Shown piece after piece: positions 9,801 to 17,233 of a DNA stretch of 64,000 bases (within the stretch, counting starts at the first letter, position 1; each line of letters begins with the position of its first letter). Under the pieces are notes generated by a model. That model saw only the letters and a program-made list of their open reading frames with translations, was not told the origin of the DNA and made no database searches. Both the position numbers and the translations under genes were made by a program. This DNA comes from Algibacter marinivivus (GTDB taxonomy: Bacteria; Bacteroidota; Bacteroidia; Flavobacteriales; Flavobacteriaceae): the NCBI RefSeq assembly GCF_003143755.1, contig NZ_QFRI01000001.1, positions 888,041 through 952,040 on the forward strand, written 5' to 3'.

Positions 9801-10214
9801 CAACTCTTTTCTAGTGACTACTTGCTCAAAAAGCGCATCTGGGTAGGTAACAATTATAGCTGGTTTTTTTTGTGAGTTTATACGGTTTAATACCTCGGCA
9901 CGCAATAGCACATTGGCGTTATCGGTTTCTTCAATATCATAAGGTCTGCGGTAGCTTCCTGGGTAGAACAACACATCTTTTTCGCTGAGTAATTGTTCTA
10001 AATCGTTAAGGTAATGTGCAGCTTCTTCTTTATCGTTAAACACTAATAAAAACGGCTTTTCGGCTGTTTTAAAGAGACTTGATATTACAAAAGAAAATGC
10101 GGACCCTACAAGGCCTTTTACATGTGTTTTTGTTCCGGTTTGGGCAATAGTGTTTTGCAGATTTTGCGTTTGCAAAGCCTGTAAATAGGTTTGAGAGATT
10201 GCAGATTTACTCAC
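6861..10214 (-). CDS. mfd: Transcription-repair coupling factor Mfd
   Basis: Mfd removes RNA polymerase stalled at DNA damage and recruits UvrA. The 1117-residue protein has the family order: a UvrB-like N-terminal module, the RNA-polymerase interaction domain (DYVTHIDHGIGRFGG), then the RecG-like translocase. Walker A is GDVGFGKTEVA near residue 590, DEEQ is near 688, followed by TATPIPRTL, HGQM and MRGRVGRS. The C-terminal TRCF domain ends in a repeat of leucine helices. A dispersed palindrome contributes residues about 313-322 without breaking the frame. The start MSKSAISQTYLQ fits, and a TATATTTG box lies 20-27 bases upstream. Confidence 0.97.
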   Translation of the reverse strand: MSKSAISQTYLQALQTQNLQNTIAQTGTKTHVKGLVGSAFSFVISSLFKTAEKPFLLVFNDKEEAAHYLNDLEQLLSEKDVLFYPGSYRRPYDIEETDNANVLLRAEVLNRINSQKKPAIIVTYPDALFEQVVTRKELERHTLKVGVNDSLSIDFVNEMLFEYKFKRVDFVTEPGEFSVRGGIVDVFSFSHDEPYRIEFFGDEVDSIRTFDVETQLSIEQIKKINIIPNVANKLVEEKRQSFLKYIAQKTVVGLKNADLLFSRIDDFYSKAEDAFKALSEDIKHTEPHELFCNSALLKKQLLDFSIIEFGSSTVMSSAVETSQNIEFNTTPQPAFNKQFNLLIEDLNTNQENGYTNYIACVSEQQAKRFHDIFDDAKLDVKDYQTVMLSLHQGFVDHDNKIVCYTDHQIFERYHKFHLKNGYAKKQAITLKELTNLDIGDYVTHIDHGIGRFGGLQKIDVEGKKQEAIKLIYGERDVLYLSIHSLHKITKFNGKDGKPPKIYKLGSNAWKTLKQKTKARVKHVAFNLIKLYAKRKTEKGYQYNPDSYMQHELEASFIYEDTPDQSTATADIKADMESERPMDRLVCGDVGFGKTEVAIRAAFKAVDNGKQVAVLVPTTILAYQHSRTFKARLKDFPVTVDYVNRFRTAKEKRETLEGLEAGKVDIIIGTHQLVNKNVKFKDLGLLIVDEEQKFGVAVKEKLKTLKDNVDVLTLTATPIPRTLQFSLMAARDLSVITTPPPNRYPIESHVIRFNEETIRDAVSYEIQRGGQIFFIHNRIENIKEVAGMLQRLVPDAKIGIGHGQMDGKKLEQLMLQFMDGAFDVLVSTTIVESGLDVPNANTIFINNANNFGLSDLHQMRGRVGRSNKKAFCYFITPEYSAMTDDARKRITALEQFTELGSGFNIAMKDLEIRGAGDLLGGEQSGFINEIGFDTYQKILNEAIEELKENEFKDLYNEDEADKVYVKDVTIDSDFELLFPDNYVNNIAERLSLYTQLNNIKTEEELTTFESELIDRFGEIPKQVTDLLNSVQIKWLATKIGFEKIIMKQGKLIGYFINDQQSRFYQSPNFTKVLQFVQTHPKACKMKEKQTRTGLRLMLTFENIKTVKQALEALKPIVA
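9250..9276 (-). repeat. Dispersed palindromic repeat in frame inside mfd
   Basis: On the minus strand the core reads GTCGAGTGCAGTCGAGAC, flanked by TGTCAT and ATC. The plus-strand core of a second copy at 57592-57618 reads GTTGAGCGCAGTCGAAAC; 15 of 18 positions agree. Here it is translated as MSSAVETS within a low-complexity, variable part of Mfd. Confidence 0.7.
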
Positions 10215-10233
10215 CTAATTTTGTTTTGAGGTG

Positions 10234-10241
10234 CAAATATA
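10234..10241 (-). promoter_or_regulatory. Predicted -7 box for mfd
   Basis: On the minus strand the bases read TATATTTG, a full match to the Bacteroidota -7 consensus TAnnTTTG, 20 bases before the mfd ATG. I see no convincing -33 TTG at the expected distance. Confidence 0.5.
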
Positions 10242-10307
10242 CGGTTTCGGATTATTTTTGATAATGTTTTGATTCGAATTCGTAATTATTAATTGAAGTA
10301 CTGCATA

Positions 10308-10418
10308 CGCGTTAGGGATTGTAGTGGATAGCCCACAGCCCGATCCCGATAGCTATCGGGAGAGGTGCGAGGACTTGGAACGAAAAGCCCGACCCTTGTG
10401 GTAACGCCCAAAAAATTA
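10308..10418. repeat. Long dispersed repeat, copy 1
   Basis: About 110 bases run from CGCGTTAGGGATTG through AGTGGATAGCCCACAGCCCG and the perfect 16-base palindrome CCCGATAGCTATCGGG, to AGCCCGACCC and AACGCCCAAA. A nearly identical copy is at 47807-47921 and a deleted one at 35304-35367, all in the same orientation. There is no open reading frame; it fills most of the mfd-TerB gap. Confidence 0.85.
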
Positions 10419-10450
10419 AATTTTCGGATAAAAATATTAAAAAAAATATG

Positions 10451-10458
10451 TAGGTTTG
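10451..10458 (+). promoter_or_regulatory. Predicted -7 box for the TerB gene
   Basis: TAGGTTTG matches TAnnTTTG exactly, 22 bases before the ATG at 10481 and just downstream of the long repeat. No clear -33 element is present. Confidence 0.5.
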
Positions 10459-10480
10459 CAGCACTAAAAAAGAAGTATAT

Positions 10481-10912
10481 ATGTCGTTTTCAGATTTATT
10501 TGATAGTGGTTTTAAAAAGCGTAATGAGAGTCATTTTGCATCGATTGTTCGTGTAGCTATGGCTGATGGTGTTATTACCGATGATGAAAAACAATTTTTG
10601 GATCGTTTAGCACAAAGATTAGATATAAATGAGGAAGATTATAAATCTATTTTGAAAGATTATAATTCGCACCCAATAAATCCACCAGTATCTTATGATA
10701 TTCGATTGGAGCGTTTATACGATTTAGTGCGTATGATTCATGTGGATACCATTACTGGAGATGCTGAAATGTCGCTTTTGAAAAAGATTGCTGTAGGACT
10801 TGGGTTTCATGCAGAAAACGTAAAATACATTATTGATAAAGCATTAACTCTGGTTGGTAATGGTGCTGATTTAGATGATTTTGTGGACCAAATAAAGAAT
10901 ATGAATAGATAA
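10481..10912 (+). CDS. TerB-like (tellurite-resistance-fold) protein
   Basis: This 143-residue helical protein has the TerB pattern: FASIVRVAMADGVITDDEKQ near residues 20-38, a second AxxDGxIxxxE-like half around HVDTITGDAEMSLLKKIAVGLG, and a C-terminal helix pair. TerB domains bind metals or membranes in several stress systems, but stand-alone copies in Bacteroidota have no known role and no other ter genes are nearby. It has its own -7 box and is closed by a strong intrinsic terminator, so it is monocistronic. A second TerB domain is in the DnaJ protein at 34394-35176. Confidence 0.8.
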   Translation: MSFSDLFDSGFKKRNESHFASIVRVAMADGVITDDEKQFLDRLAQRLDINEEDYKSILKDYNSHPINPPVSYDIRLERLYDLVRMIHVDTITGDAEMSLLKKIAVGLGFHAENVKYIIDKALTLVGNGADLDDFVDQIKNMNR

Positions 10913-10940
10913 ACATTCAAAAAAATCTATACTATTTAAA

Positions 10941-10968
10941 AACGTCCAACATGTTGGACGTTTTTTTT
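10941..10968 (+). terminator. Intrinsic terminator after the TerB gene
   Basis: AACGTCCAAC and GTTGGACGTT form a perfect 10-bp stem with a two-base centre, followed by an eight-base T run, 28 bases after the stop codon. Confidence 0.9.
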
Positions 10969-11031
10969 ATGAAAAAAATTAAAATAATTTGAATATAAAT
11001 TTTAAAAACTAAAATATTAGGTATTGAAGAG

Positions 11032-11106
11032 TAAGCAATTGGTAGACAGACTTTTGCCATTAATCTTGATAATCTGCAAAAATGCGGACAGGAATTACTT
11101 TGCTTA
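11032..11106 (+). other. Possible structured RNA element in an intergenic gap
   Basis: TAAGCAA (11032-11038) pairs with TTGCTTA (11100-11106), and inside it TTTTGC (11052-11057) pairs with GCAAAA (11076-11081). The two stems enclose a purine-rich internal loop in which GACAG occurs on both sides. No reading frame crosses it. The gap from 10969 to 11154 holds nothing else that I can identify; the expression of this element is unproven. Confidence 0.3.
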
Positions 11107-11154
11107 AATTTTAATATAACTAATTGATTTTAAGTAAATTAAATTAATATTTTA

Positions 11155-11185
11155 TTTGTTTATTAAAAAAATGTTTTCATCTTTG
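11155..11185 (+). promoter_or_regulatory. Bacteroidota promoter for the 11.2 kb leader RNA
   Basis: TTTG at 11155-11158, then exactly 19 bases, then CATCTTTG at 11178-11185. This matches the -33 TTG / N19 / -7 TAnnTTTG design except for C in place of T at the first -7 base. Transcription should start near 11191-11194. Confidence 0.65.
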
Positions 11186-11242
11186 CACCGCAGTTTTAAA
11201 TAACTACTGCACAAAAAATTTAATAATTAAAAACAAGAAGCC

Positions 11243-11320
11243 ATGTTAAAACATAGTATACCCTTTCAGAGTGTATATAGTGATCTTGAATCACTCATGA
11301 GGCTTCGGTGTTTTCTGTAG
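11243..11320 (+). CDS. Possible 25-codon leader peptide
   Basis: An ATG-started frame of 25 codons ends in TAG and spans the junction of the leader element. Its start codon adjoins the closing stem and its codons 20-22 include the switching arm. The peptide (MLKHSIPFQS... ending RLRCFL) has no run of one amino acid, so classic amino-acid attenuation is not evident. It may equally be an accident within a structured RNA. Confidence 0.25.
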   Translation: MLKHSIPFQSVYSDLESLMRLRCFL

Positions 11321-11335
11321 ATTAACTTTCCTCAG

Positions 11336-11374
11336 AAAAAAATCCGAAGCAAATAAACTGTTTCGGATTTTTTT
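11336..11374 (+). terminator. Intrinsic terminator of the leader RNA
   Basis: AATCCGAA (11341-11348) and TTCGGATT (11362-11369) form an 8-bp stem, lengthened by A-T pairs and followed by a T run to 11374. A weaker hairpin (ATTCCG/CGGAAT, 11375-11399) follows at once. From 11400 to 11521 I see only AT-rich sequence. Confidence 0.8.
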
Positions 11375-11521
11375 ATTCCGTATCTCTTGTTCTCGGAATA
11401 ATAAATTCAAACAAAACCTTTAATAAGGGATTTTTTAGAATTTAAGAATACATCAAATCTAAATGGTTTAATGGCAACGGCCTTTCTGTGTCTTAAATCC
11501 AATAATTACTAATTTAAAAAA

Positions 11522-12094
11522 ATGGAAACTAATTTATACTTATGTAGAGCTATAGAAGCCTACCCTTACGAATTAGCCAAAGCTGTTGAAGCATTAAATT
11601 TTGCTTTGTCTTACGAGCCTAATAATGTAAAAGCATTACACTTAATTGCAAAAGTACAAAGTGAACAATTTGGAGATTATAAAGCTGCTAAAGGGTATTA
11701 TGAAAATGTTTTAGCAGTAAACATAGATTATCCTGATGTGTATCCAGACTTTATTAGGTTTTTGATTAACAATGATGATTTTAGCGAAGCACAAAAGTTA
11801 ATTGACTTTGCCTTGACCATTAAAGGTATAGATAAAGCTGGTGTTAAACTAGCGCAAGGTTATTTATATGAAGCCTTATCCGAATTTGAAAAAGCGGAAG
11901 GCGCTTTAAAAGAAACTAAAATGTTTGGACTAAATAGCGAGTTTGATTATTTCGTGGATGAAGTTATTACACGTGTAAGCAAAAAGCGAAAAGTTCAGAA
12001 TAACAAAAATCGATTAAAAGAGCCTGCTGAAAAAAAGGAGGTTGAAAAGGCAAATAATAACTGGCTTAAAAATCGATTGAATAATTTATTGTAG
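11522..12094 (+). CDS. Tetratricopeptide-repeat protein
   Basis: The 190-residue cytoplasmic protein is made of about three to four TPR-like helix pairs between residues 15 and 135: AVEALNFALSYEPNN, AAKGYYENVLAVNIDYPDV, FSEAQKLIDFALTIKG, FEKAEGALKETKMFG. A charged Lys/Glu-rich tail to residue 190 follows. TPRs mediate protein contacts; there is no catalytic domain to say more. About 150 bases separate it from the leader terminator, so it would be expressed by read-through or from a promoter I cannot identify. A strong terminator follows. Confidence 0.75.
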   Translation: METNLYLCRAIEAYPYELAKAVEALNFALSYEPNNVKALHLIAKVQSEQFGDYKAAKGYYENVLAVNIDYPDVYPDFIRFLINNDDFSEAQKLIDFALTIKGIDKAGVKLAQGYLYEALSEFEKAEGALKETKMFGLNSEFDYFVDEVITRVSKKRKVQNNKNRLKEPAEKKEVEKANNNWLKNRLNNLL

Positions 12095-12099
12095 AAAAG

Positions 12100-12130
12100 A
12101 ATCGGCAAACCATGTTTGCCGATTTTATTT
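12100..12130 (+). terminator. Intrinsic terminator after the TPR gene
   Basis: AATCGGCAAAC and GTTTGCCGATT form an 11-bp perfect stem with a three-base loop, followed by TTATTTT. Confidence 0.88.
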
Positions 12131-12162
12131 TAATTCTATACATACAAAAACCCACATTTCCC

Positions 12163-12170
12163 TACCTTTG
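12163..12170 (+). promoter_or_regulatory. Predicted -7 box very close to the kinase start codon
   Basis: TACCTTTG matches TAnnTTTG exactly and ends eight bases before the ATG at 12178. The transcript would start at or next to the start codon, so a leaderless mRNA is possible. No -33 TTG is evident. Confidence 0.5.
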
Positions 12171-12177
12171 ACACCCT

Positions 12178-13128
12178 ATGAACAACCATTTTAAAACCAT
12201 TATTTTACAAAAAACAGGAGCATCTTCTTTAATTGAAAAAGAAGTCATTCAAGAATTATGGAGTGGCTATGGTAAAATTATTCGTGTTGGATTAGAAAAC
12301 GCCTCTTTAGAAAGTGTTGTGGTAAAACACGTGCAGTTGCCCAAAAGCCAAAATCACCCAAGAGGTTGGCATACAGATATTGGTCATCAAAGAAAATTGA
12401 AATCTTATGAGGTAGAAACTAAGTGGTATCAAACCTATAGTAAACATAGTAAGGCGCGTTTGCCAAAGTGTTTTGGTATTGAAAACTACCAAGACGAGAC
12501 CCTTATCATTCTCGAAGATTTAGATGCGGCAGGTTTTCCATTACGAAAACAAAACGTGGAATGGGAAGATATCGACAGGTGTTTAGAATGGTTGGCTCAA
12601 TTTCATGCGAATTATTTGGGAAAAACACCTAACGGACTTTGGGACGTTGGCACCTATTGGCATTTAGAAACCAGACCTCAAGAACTAGAAGTTCTAGACG
12701 ATATAGCACTAAAAAACGCCGCTACAGCAATTGACAAAAAATTGAACAACTGTAACTTTAAAACCTTTGTGCATGGCGATGCTAAATTGGCCAACTTTTG
12801 TTTTTCTAAAAACGGTGAGGTTGCAGGCGTAGATTTTCAATATGTTGGTGGCGGTTGCGGCATGAAAGATGTTGCCTATTTTATAGGCAGTTGCCTTAAT
12901 GAAAGTGATTGCGAACGTTTAGAATCTAAAATACTAAATACTTACTTTATGCATTTAGATAATGTACTTGGTAAAAAAAATGAAGCCTTAGAAAACGAAT
13001 GGCGATCATTATACCGTGTGGCTTGGGCAGATTTTCATCGGTTTTTAAAAGGTTGGAGCCCTAGCCATTGGAAAATTAATAGTTATAGTGAACGCATCAC
13101 TTCTGAAGTTATCAAAAACCTATACTAA
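12178..13128 (+). CDS. Phosphotransferase (EcKinase/aminoglycoside-kinase-like)
   Basis: The 316-residue protein has a kinase-like fold: an N-terminal lobe with VVVKHVQLP, a hinge [13 protein letters not shown], the catalytic loop [13 protein letters not shown] near residue 198, and a metal-binding [19 protein letters not shown] near 220. These motifs match the ecdysteroid-kinase-like/DUF1679 branch of the choline and aminoglycoside kinase superfamily, which phosphorylates small hydroxyl compounds; the substrate here cannot be told. Its stop codon overlaps the start of the CysQ-like gene (TAATG), so the kinase and phosphatase are translationally coupled. Confidence 0.82.
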   Translation: MNNHFKTIILQKTGASSLIEKEVIQELWSGYGKIIRVGLENASLESVVVKHVQLPKSQNHPRGWHTDIGHQRKLKSYEVETKWYQTYSKHSKARLPKCFGIENYQDETLIILEDLDAAGFPLRKQNVEWEDIDRCLEWLAQFHANYLGKTPNGLWDVGTYWHLETRPQELEVLDDIALKNAATAIDKKLNNCNFKTFVHGDAKLANFCFSKNGEVAGVDFQYVGGGCGMKDVAYFIGSCLNESDCERLESKILNTYFMHLDNVLGKKNEALENEWRSLYRVAWADFHRFLKGWSPSHWKINSYSERITSEVIKNLY

Positions 13129-13958
13129 TGGACTTACAACATTTAGCAAATATAGCCATTGAATCTGCACTTTCTGCTGGAAAAATCATCAAGAAATATA
13201 TAAATGATGATATTGTTGTGGAGCAAAAAGAAGGCGGTTCTACCTACGCCTCTCAAGTCGTCACAAAAGTAGACCGTGAATGTGAACATATTATTTTGTC
13301 GTATTTGCAACCCACTTGTGAAGCGTTTGATATTGGTTTACTATCTGAAGAAACCAAAGATGATGGTAGTAGATTTGAAAAAGATTTCTTTTGGTGTATA
13401 GACCCTTTAGATGGAACACTAGCATTTATTAATAAACAACCTGGGTTTTCGGTTTCTATTGCTTTAATTAGAAAAGATGGCATACCTGTAATAGGCGTTG
13501 TTTTTAATCCTAGTACCGAAACGTTATACCACGCCATAAAAGGAAGCAGAGTATATAAAAACAGAACACTTTGGACAATTAAAAATACTAATAACTATCT
13601 CACTTATATGACCGATAAAACATTAAAAGATACGCCTAAGTTTAGCAAAATACAAGACATACTTAACACGCATAAAACTAATTTAAGATTAAAGGACATT
13701 AAAGAAATATCGGGATCAGGTGCAGTAATGTGTGCTATTTTAGCTTTAGAAAATAGACCCGCATGTTTTTTGAAACTTCCTAAAAAAGAAAAAGGAGGCG
13801 GTAGTATTTGGGATTATGCTGCCACTGCTTGTATCTATAATGAACTTGGGTTACCTGCAACAGATTTTAATGGTTCACCATTGAATTTGAATAAAAAGGG
13901 GGATGCATTTATGAATGAAACAGGCGTTTATTATTCCAATTTTAAAAATTGCAGTTGA
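13128..13958 (+). CDS. CysQ-like 3'(2'),5'-bisphosphate nucleotidase / inositol monophosphatase family
   Basis: The 276-residue enzyme has the metal-binding motifs of the lithium-sensitive phosphatases: LLSEETKDD near residue 73, the signature DPLDGTLAF at 92-100, and GGGSIWDYAATACI near 225. Members hydrolyse PAP to AMP or dephosphorylate inositol phosphates; CysQ is the nearest match by length and motif wording, and this is an inference. It overlaps the kinase gene by one base. Its last 28 bases overlap the 3' end of the convergent FG-GAP gene, leaving no room for a separate terminator. Confidence 0.82.
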   Translation: MDLQHLANIAIESALSAGKIIKKYINDDIVVEQKEGGSTYASQVVTKVDRECEHIILSYLQPTCEAFDIGLLSEETKDDGSRFEKDFFWCIDPLDGTLAFINKQPGFSVSIALIRKDGIPVIGVVFNPSTETLYHAIKGSRVYKNRTLWTIKNTNNYLTYMTDKTLKDTPKFSKIQDILNTHKTNLRLKDIKEISGSGAVMCAILALENRPACFLKLPKKEKGGGSIWDYAATACIYNELGLPATDFNGSPLNLNKKGDAFMNETGVYYSNFKNCS

Positions 13959-16900
13959 CTATCGGCATTGAACAACACTAAATGTAATTTATCATTTATC
14001 CGAATCTGTTCTATAGCCTTAGTTTCATTATTAGAAATTGTCTGTTCTAAACTTTTGAATTCAGAATTACTACCTGACTTAAGAATATAACCTTGAGAAG
14101 CATCATAACGGATAGTTTCCACCTCAGCATCATAAATAACTCCTACGCCAATAACTTCTGGCTTTTCATCTTTATTTACATCTAAAAATTCAAAATCTAA
14201 GGTTGGTCCAAATTGTGCTCTATGGGGTAAGCGGTGGAATTGAAAGTTACCGTCACCTTCATTTTCAATATAAAAAGAACTAAACGTTGTAGCTTTTAAG
14301 TGTAATGCAGTATCAATATTTTTCTTTCCGTAAACATCAATAATTGTAGCGTTAGCAAAATCTTTATAAGTCCCGATTTTATCCTTTAAAAATGGGGTTT
14401 GTTGGGTGGAACATTCTTTCCCTCGAAGCGGAAATAAATCACCATCATAAGATTTACTCAACGCTATATCATAACTATCATTATCATCAAAATAATTAGC
14501 ATAAACATGTAATGGTTTTGACTCCGTAGGATGAAATTTATTGTTTTCGCCCATGTTGCCAACAAAGTAGTCTTCGTCACCATCGTTATCAAAGTCAATC
14601 GCTTTAATCGTTTGAAACCAGCCAGTTTTAGAATCGCTGGGTAATTCTACTTTTTTAAAAATACCGTTATGGTTATTGAAAAACGTTACTGGCATCCATT
14701 CGCCCACCACAATTAAATCAGAATCGCCATCACCATCATAATCTGAAAACACCGCGTCATTTACCAAGCCCAAATTATTTAATGCTTTTGCTCGCTTAGT
14801 TGTTGCGCTTGTAAACGTGCCATTTCTATTTTCAAGCAAATATGATTCTGTTGCTTTAGGGTATTTTCCAGGAACCACACGTCCGCCAACAAACAAATCT
14901 ATATCGCCATCACCATCAAAATCATCTGCGGTAATCGCTTTAGTCACGTTTAACATGTTTGGCAATCTTCCTTTAGAAAATTCACCCTTTCCATTATTGA
15001 TATATAAGCGGTCTTGTAGCAGCTTGTCCTTTTCGGGCAAACTATAATTTCCAGAGGCTACATAGACGTCTACATCACCATCATTATCCGCATCAAAAAA
15101 CAAAGCATTATTATCGTTGTAAGCTTTATCTTTTTCGAAAATTGGTTGATTAGATAATGTAAATTCTCCTTTGGTATTTTGAAAATATACTTCAGAAGAA
15201 AAACCTGCTGTATTGCCTAGAAACAAATCCTCTAAACCATCATTATTTACATCAGCAACTGTTAAAGCTGCATCAATGGTAGATTGTTTTTGTGGTAATA
15301 AGACTTGAAGATTGTAGTCATTAAAATTAACTGACTTATGCTTATAGTCTATACCTAAGTTTGAAGCTAAAACAGTTTCAAAAATTGATTCATTTTCTTT
15401 CTCAATCTTATGAATGTTTTTAGCATCATTATATGAGATCTTTATATTTTGATTCGCCTTAATATTGGTCAACGTTTTTTCTTTGCCATCATTCCAAATC
15501 ACTTTTAAACTATCTACAGTCTTTAGCTCACCCAAACCAAAAATCAAATTATTAGTAACCGAAGATTGATAGCCTCTAGTTACATACATGCCTTTTACCT
15601 GCTGCATACTATTGGCAAATACTAATACTTTTGCTCCTATTGCATTTCTGTTAGTTTTAGAGCCTTCTATACTTACCTTCAAATAGTTTGATGTACTGTT
15701 ATTTCGGTATATCGAAGCTTCATCAGATTGATTATTCAATACCAAATCTAAATCGCCATCATTATCAAAATCTGCATAAGCAGCACCGTTGGAGTTCACT
15801 TTAGCATCAAATCCAAAGGCTAAAGACATGTCTTTAAAAGTAGCATCTTTGTTATTTAGAAACATGTAATTTTCTAGTTTTGCCGAAGGAATCAGTTGTA
15901 ATGCGGTTTCTAAATTTTTCTCTTTGTCATAAGTAGATAATTTTTGTTGCATTTGCTGCCTAAAATCCTGATTAGCAATATCTCTTTCAATACCATTGGT
16001 TACAAACACATCGTTATAGCCATCATTATTAAAATCGGCCACCAAAGGTGCCCAACTCCAGTCGGTTTTAGCAATGCCCGAAAACTGCCCAATTTCACTA
16101 TACGTGCCATTGCCCATATTTAACTGTAACATGTTGGACATGTATTGATGATGCCACCCTCTATTGACCATGCGGTTAAATTTGGCAATATCCATAGAGG
16201 CCATGTTTTCTTTTCCGCGTTTTCTATCGGCTGCAGACATATCTAAAACCACCAAATCGGGTTTTAAATCATTGTTAATATCAGCAAAATCAGAACCCAT
16301 ACTGTTGTTTGAAATGTGTTTAAATCTAGTTAACACCTCATCTTTAAATGTGCCATCTTTATTGTTTATCCATAGAAAATCAGGTTCTAAAAAATCGTTG
16401 GCTATGTAAATATCTGGCCAATTATCATTATTAAAATCACCAATAGATGCACTTAAGCCCCAAGCTTTCTTTTGTATGCCAGCTTCTTTAGATACATCAA
16501 CGAATTTTCCATTATCATTTCTAAATAATTTATCTAAATCATCTTTAGTAATTCGGGTTTGTAAACTAGGGTTTAGTAATGTTTGCAATTTGGTTTCTAA
16601 ACTATGATTTACCAAATACATATCTAAATCGCCATCTTTATCGTAGTCAAAAAAATAGGCTTGCGTAGAAAACCCATATTCTTTTAAACCATACTCTAGA
16701 GCTTGCTCTTTAAATTTATTGTTTTTTTGATTGATATAAAGCTTGTTTTGCCTTAACCTTCTATCTTTTATGGAAGCTGATTTGCAAACGTAAATATCTA
16801 ACCAACCATCATTATTAATATCTACCATAGTGACTCCTGTAGACCAACCATTATCGTCTTTTACTCCAGCAGATTCCGTAATATCTTCAAACACAAAATT

Positions 16901-17200
16901 GCCTTTATTCAGATATAATTTATTCGAATTTTGATTGGACGTGAAGTAAATATCCTCTAATCCATCATTATTGATATCTCCAACAGCAACACCACCACCG
17001 TTATAAATATAAGAGTAGTTTAAAAAGTTAAAATCTGGCGTTTCTTTAATCTTATTTTGAAAATTGATATTAGAATGACTCGAAGGAATATTGGTAAACA
17101 TGACATCCTTACCATCATCAAAAGGTAATGGCAAATTGTCCTTACAGGATAAGCATGCAATAGCAATTATAAGATATAAATATTTTTTCAAAATCATCAA
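13931..17200 (-). CDS. FG-GAP/VCBS repeat lipoprotein with UnbV/ASPIC domain (CRTAC1-like)
   Basis: A lipoprotein signal with Cys19 (IACLSC) anchors this 1089-residue protein to the outer envelope. I count about 13 calcium-binding-type DxDxDGxxD loops (for example DINNDGLEDIYF, DYDKDGDLDMYL, DFDGDGDIDLFVGG), consistent with two beta-propellers. They flank an UnbV_ASPIC domain at about residues 505-590 (RNAIGAKVLVFA, SVTNNLIFGLG). Such proteins are common in Bacteroidota, and their ligands are mostly unknown. It lies 33 bases after the MMPL transporter gene and probably ends the tex-HDAC-MMPL operon. It overlaps the convergent CysQ-like gene by 28 bases. Confidence 0.88.
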   Translation of the reverse strand: MMILKKYLYLIIAIACLSCKDNLPLPFDDGKDVMFTNIPSSHSNINFQNKIKETPDFNFLNYSYIYNGGGVAVGDINNDGLEDIYFTSNQNSNKLYLNKGNFVFEDITESAGVKDDNGWSTGVTMVDINNDGWLDIYVCKSASIKDRRLRQNKLYINQKNNKFKEQALEYGLKEYGFSTQAYFFDYDKDGDLDMYLVNHSLETKLQTLLNPSLQTRITKDDLDKLFRNDNGKFVDVSKEAGIQKKAWGLSASIGDFNNDNWPDIYIANDFLEPDFLWINNKDGTFKDEVLTRFKHISNNSMGSDFADINNDLKPDLVVLDMSAADRKRGKENMASMDIAKFNRMVNRGWHHQYMSNMLQLNMGNGTYSEIGQFSGIAKTDWSWAPLVADFNNDGYNDVFVTNGIERDIANQDFRQQMQQKLSTYDKEKNLETALQLIPSAKLENYMFLNNKDATFKDMSLAFGFDAKVNSNGAAYADFDNDGDLDLVLNNQSDEASIYRNNSTSNYLKVSIEGSKTNRNAIGAKVLVFANSMQQVKGMYVTRGYQSSVTNNLIFGLGELKTVDSLKVIWNDGKEKTLTNIKANQNIKISYNDAKNIHKIEKENESIFETVLASNLGIDYKHKSVNFNDYNLQVLLPQKQSTIDAALTVADVNNDGLEDLFLGNTAGFSSEVYFQNTKGEFTLSNQPIFEKDKAYNDNNALFFDADNDGDVDVYVASGNYSLPEKDKLLQDRLYINNGKGEFSKGRLPNMLNVTKAITADDFDGDGDIDLFVGGRVVPGKYPKATESYLLENRNGTFTSATTKRAKALNNLGLVNDAVFSDYDGDGDSDLIVVGEWMPVTFFNNHNGIFKKVELPSDSKTGWFQTIKAIDFDNDGDEDYFVGNMGENNKFHPTESKPLHVYANYFDDNDSYDIALSKSYDGDLFPLRGKECSTQQTPFLKDKIGTYKDFANATIIDVYGKKNIDTALHLKATTFSSFYIENEGDGNFQFHRLPHRAQFGPTLDFEFLDVNKDEKPEVIGVGVIYDAEVETIRYDASQGYILKSGSNSEFKSLEQTISNNETKAIEQIRINDKLHLVLFNADSQLQFLKLE

Positions 17201-17233
17201 TTCTCTACTTTTAACCCAAGATAATAAATTATG

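Larger units (their letters stand above)
11237..11374 (+). promoter_or_regulatory. Candidate riboswitch-like or attenuator leader
   Basis: GAAGCC (11237-11242) can pair with GGCTTC (11301-11306), closing a junction. That junction contains hairpins ATGT/ACAT (11243-11254), TATAC/GTATA (11257-11277) and AGTGAT/ATCACT (11279-11295). The 3' arm of the closing stem, read as GCTTCGG (11302-11308), can instead pair with CCGAAGC (11344-11350). CCGAAGC overlaps the 5' arm of the terminator at 11341-11369. These are three mutually exclusive pairings, the logic of a transcriptional switch. The ligand or signal is unknown, and I do not recognise the motif as a named riboswitch. The downstream gene is the TPR protein at 11522. 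Confidence 0.5.

Noticed and set aside
10365..10556. A 63-codon plus-strand frame over the long repeat and the TerB start.
   Set aside because: It begins inside the dispersed repeat and overlaps the TerB gene in another frame.
10481..10912. A tellurite-resistance operon.
   Set aside because: Only single TerB-type domains are present (here and at 34394); no terACDE-like genes occur.
11034..11090. AATTGGTAGAC inside 11037-11047 looks like the D-arm of a leucine tRNA.
   Set aside because: No acceptor stem, no GGTTCGAATC-type T-arm and no valid anticodon stem can be fitted around it; it is better read as part of the nested-stem element.
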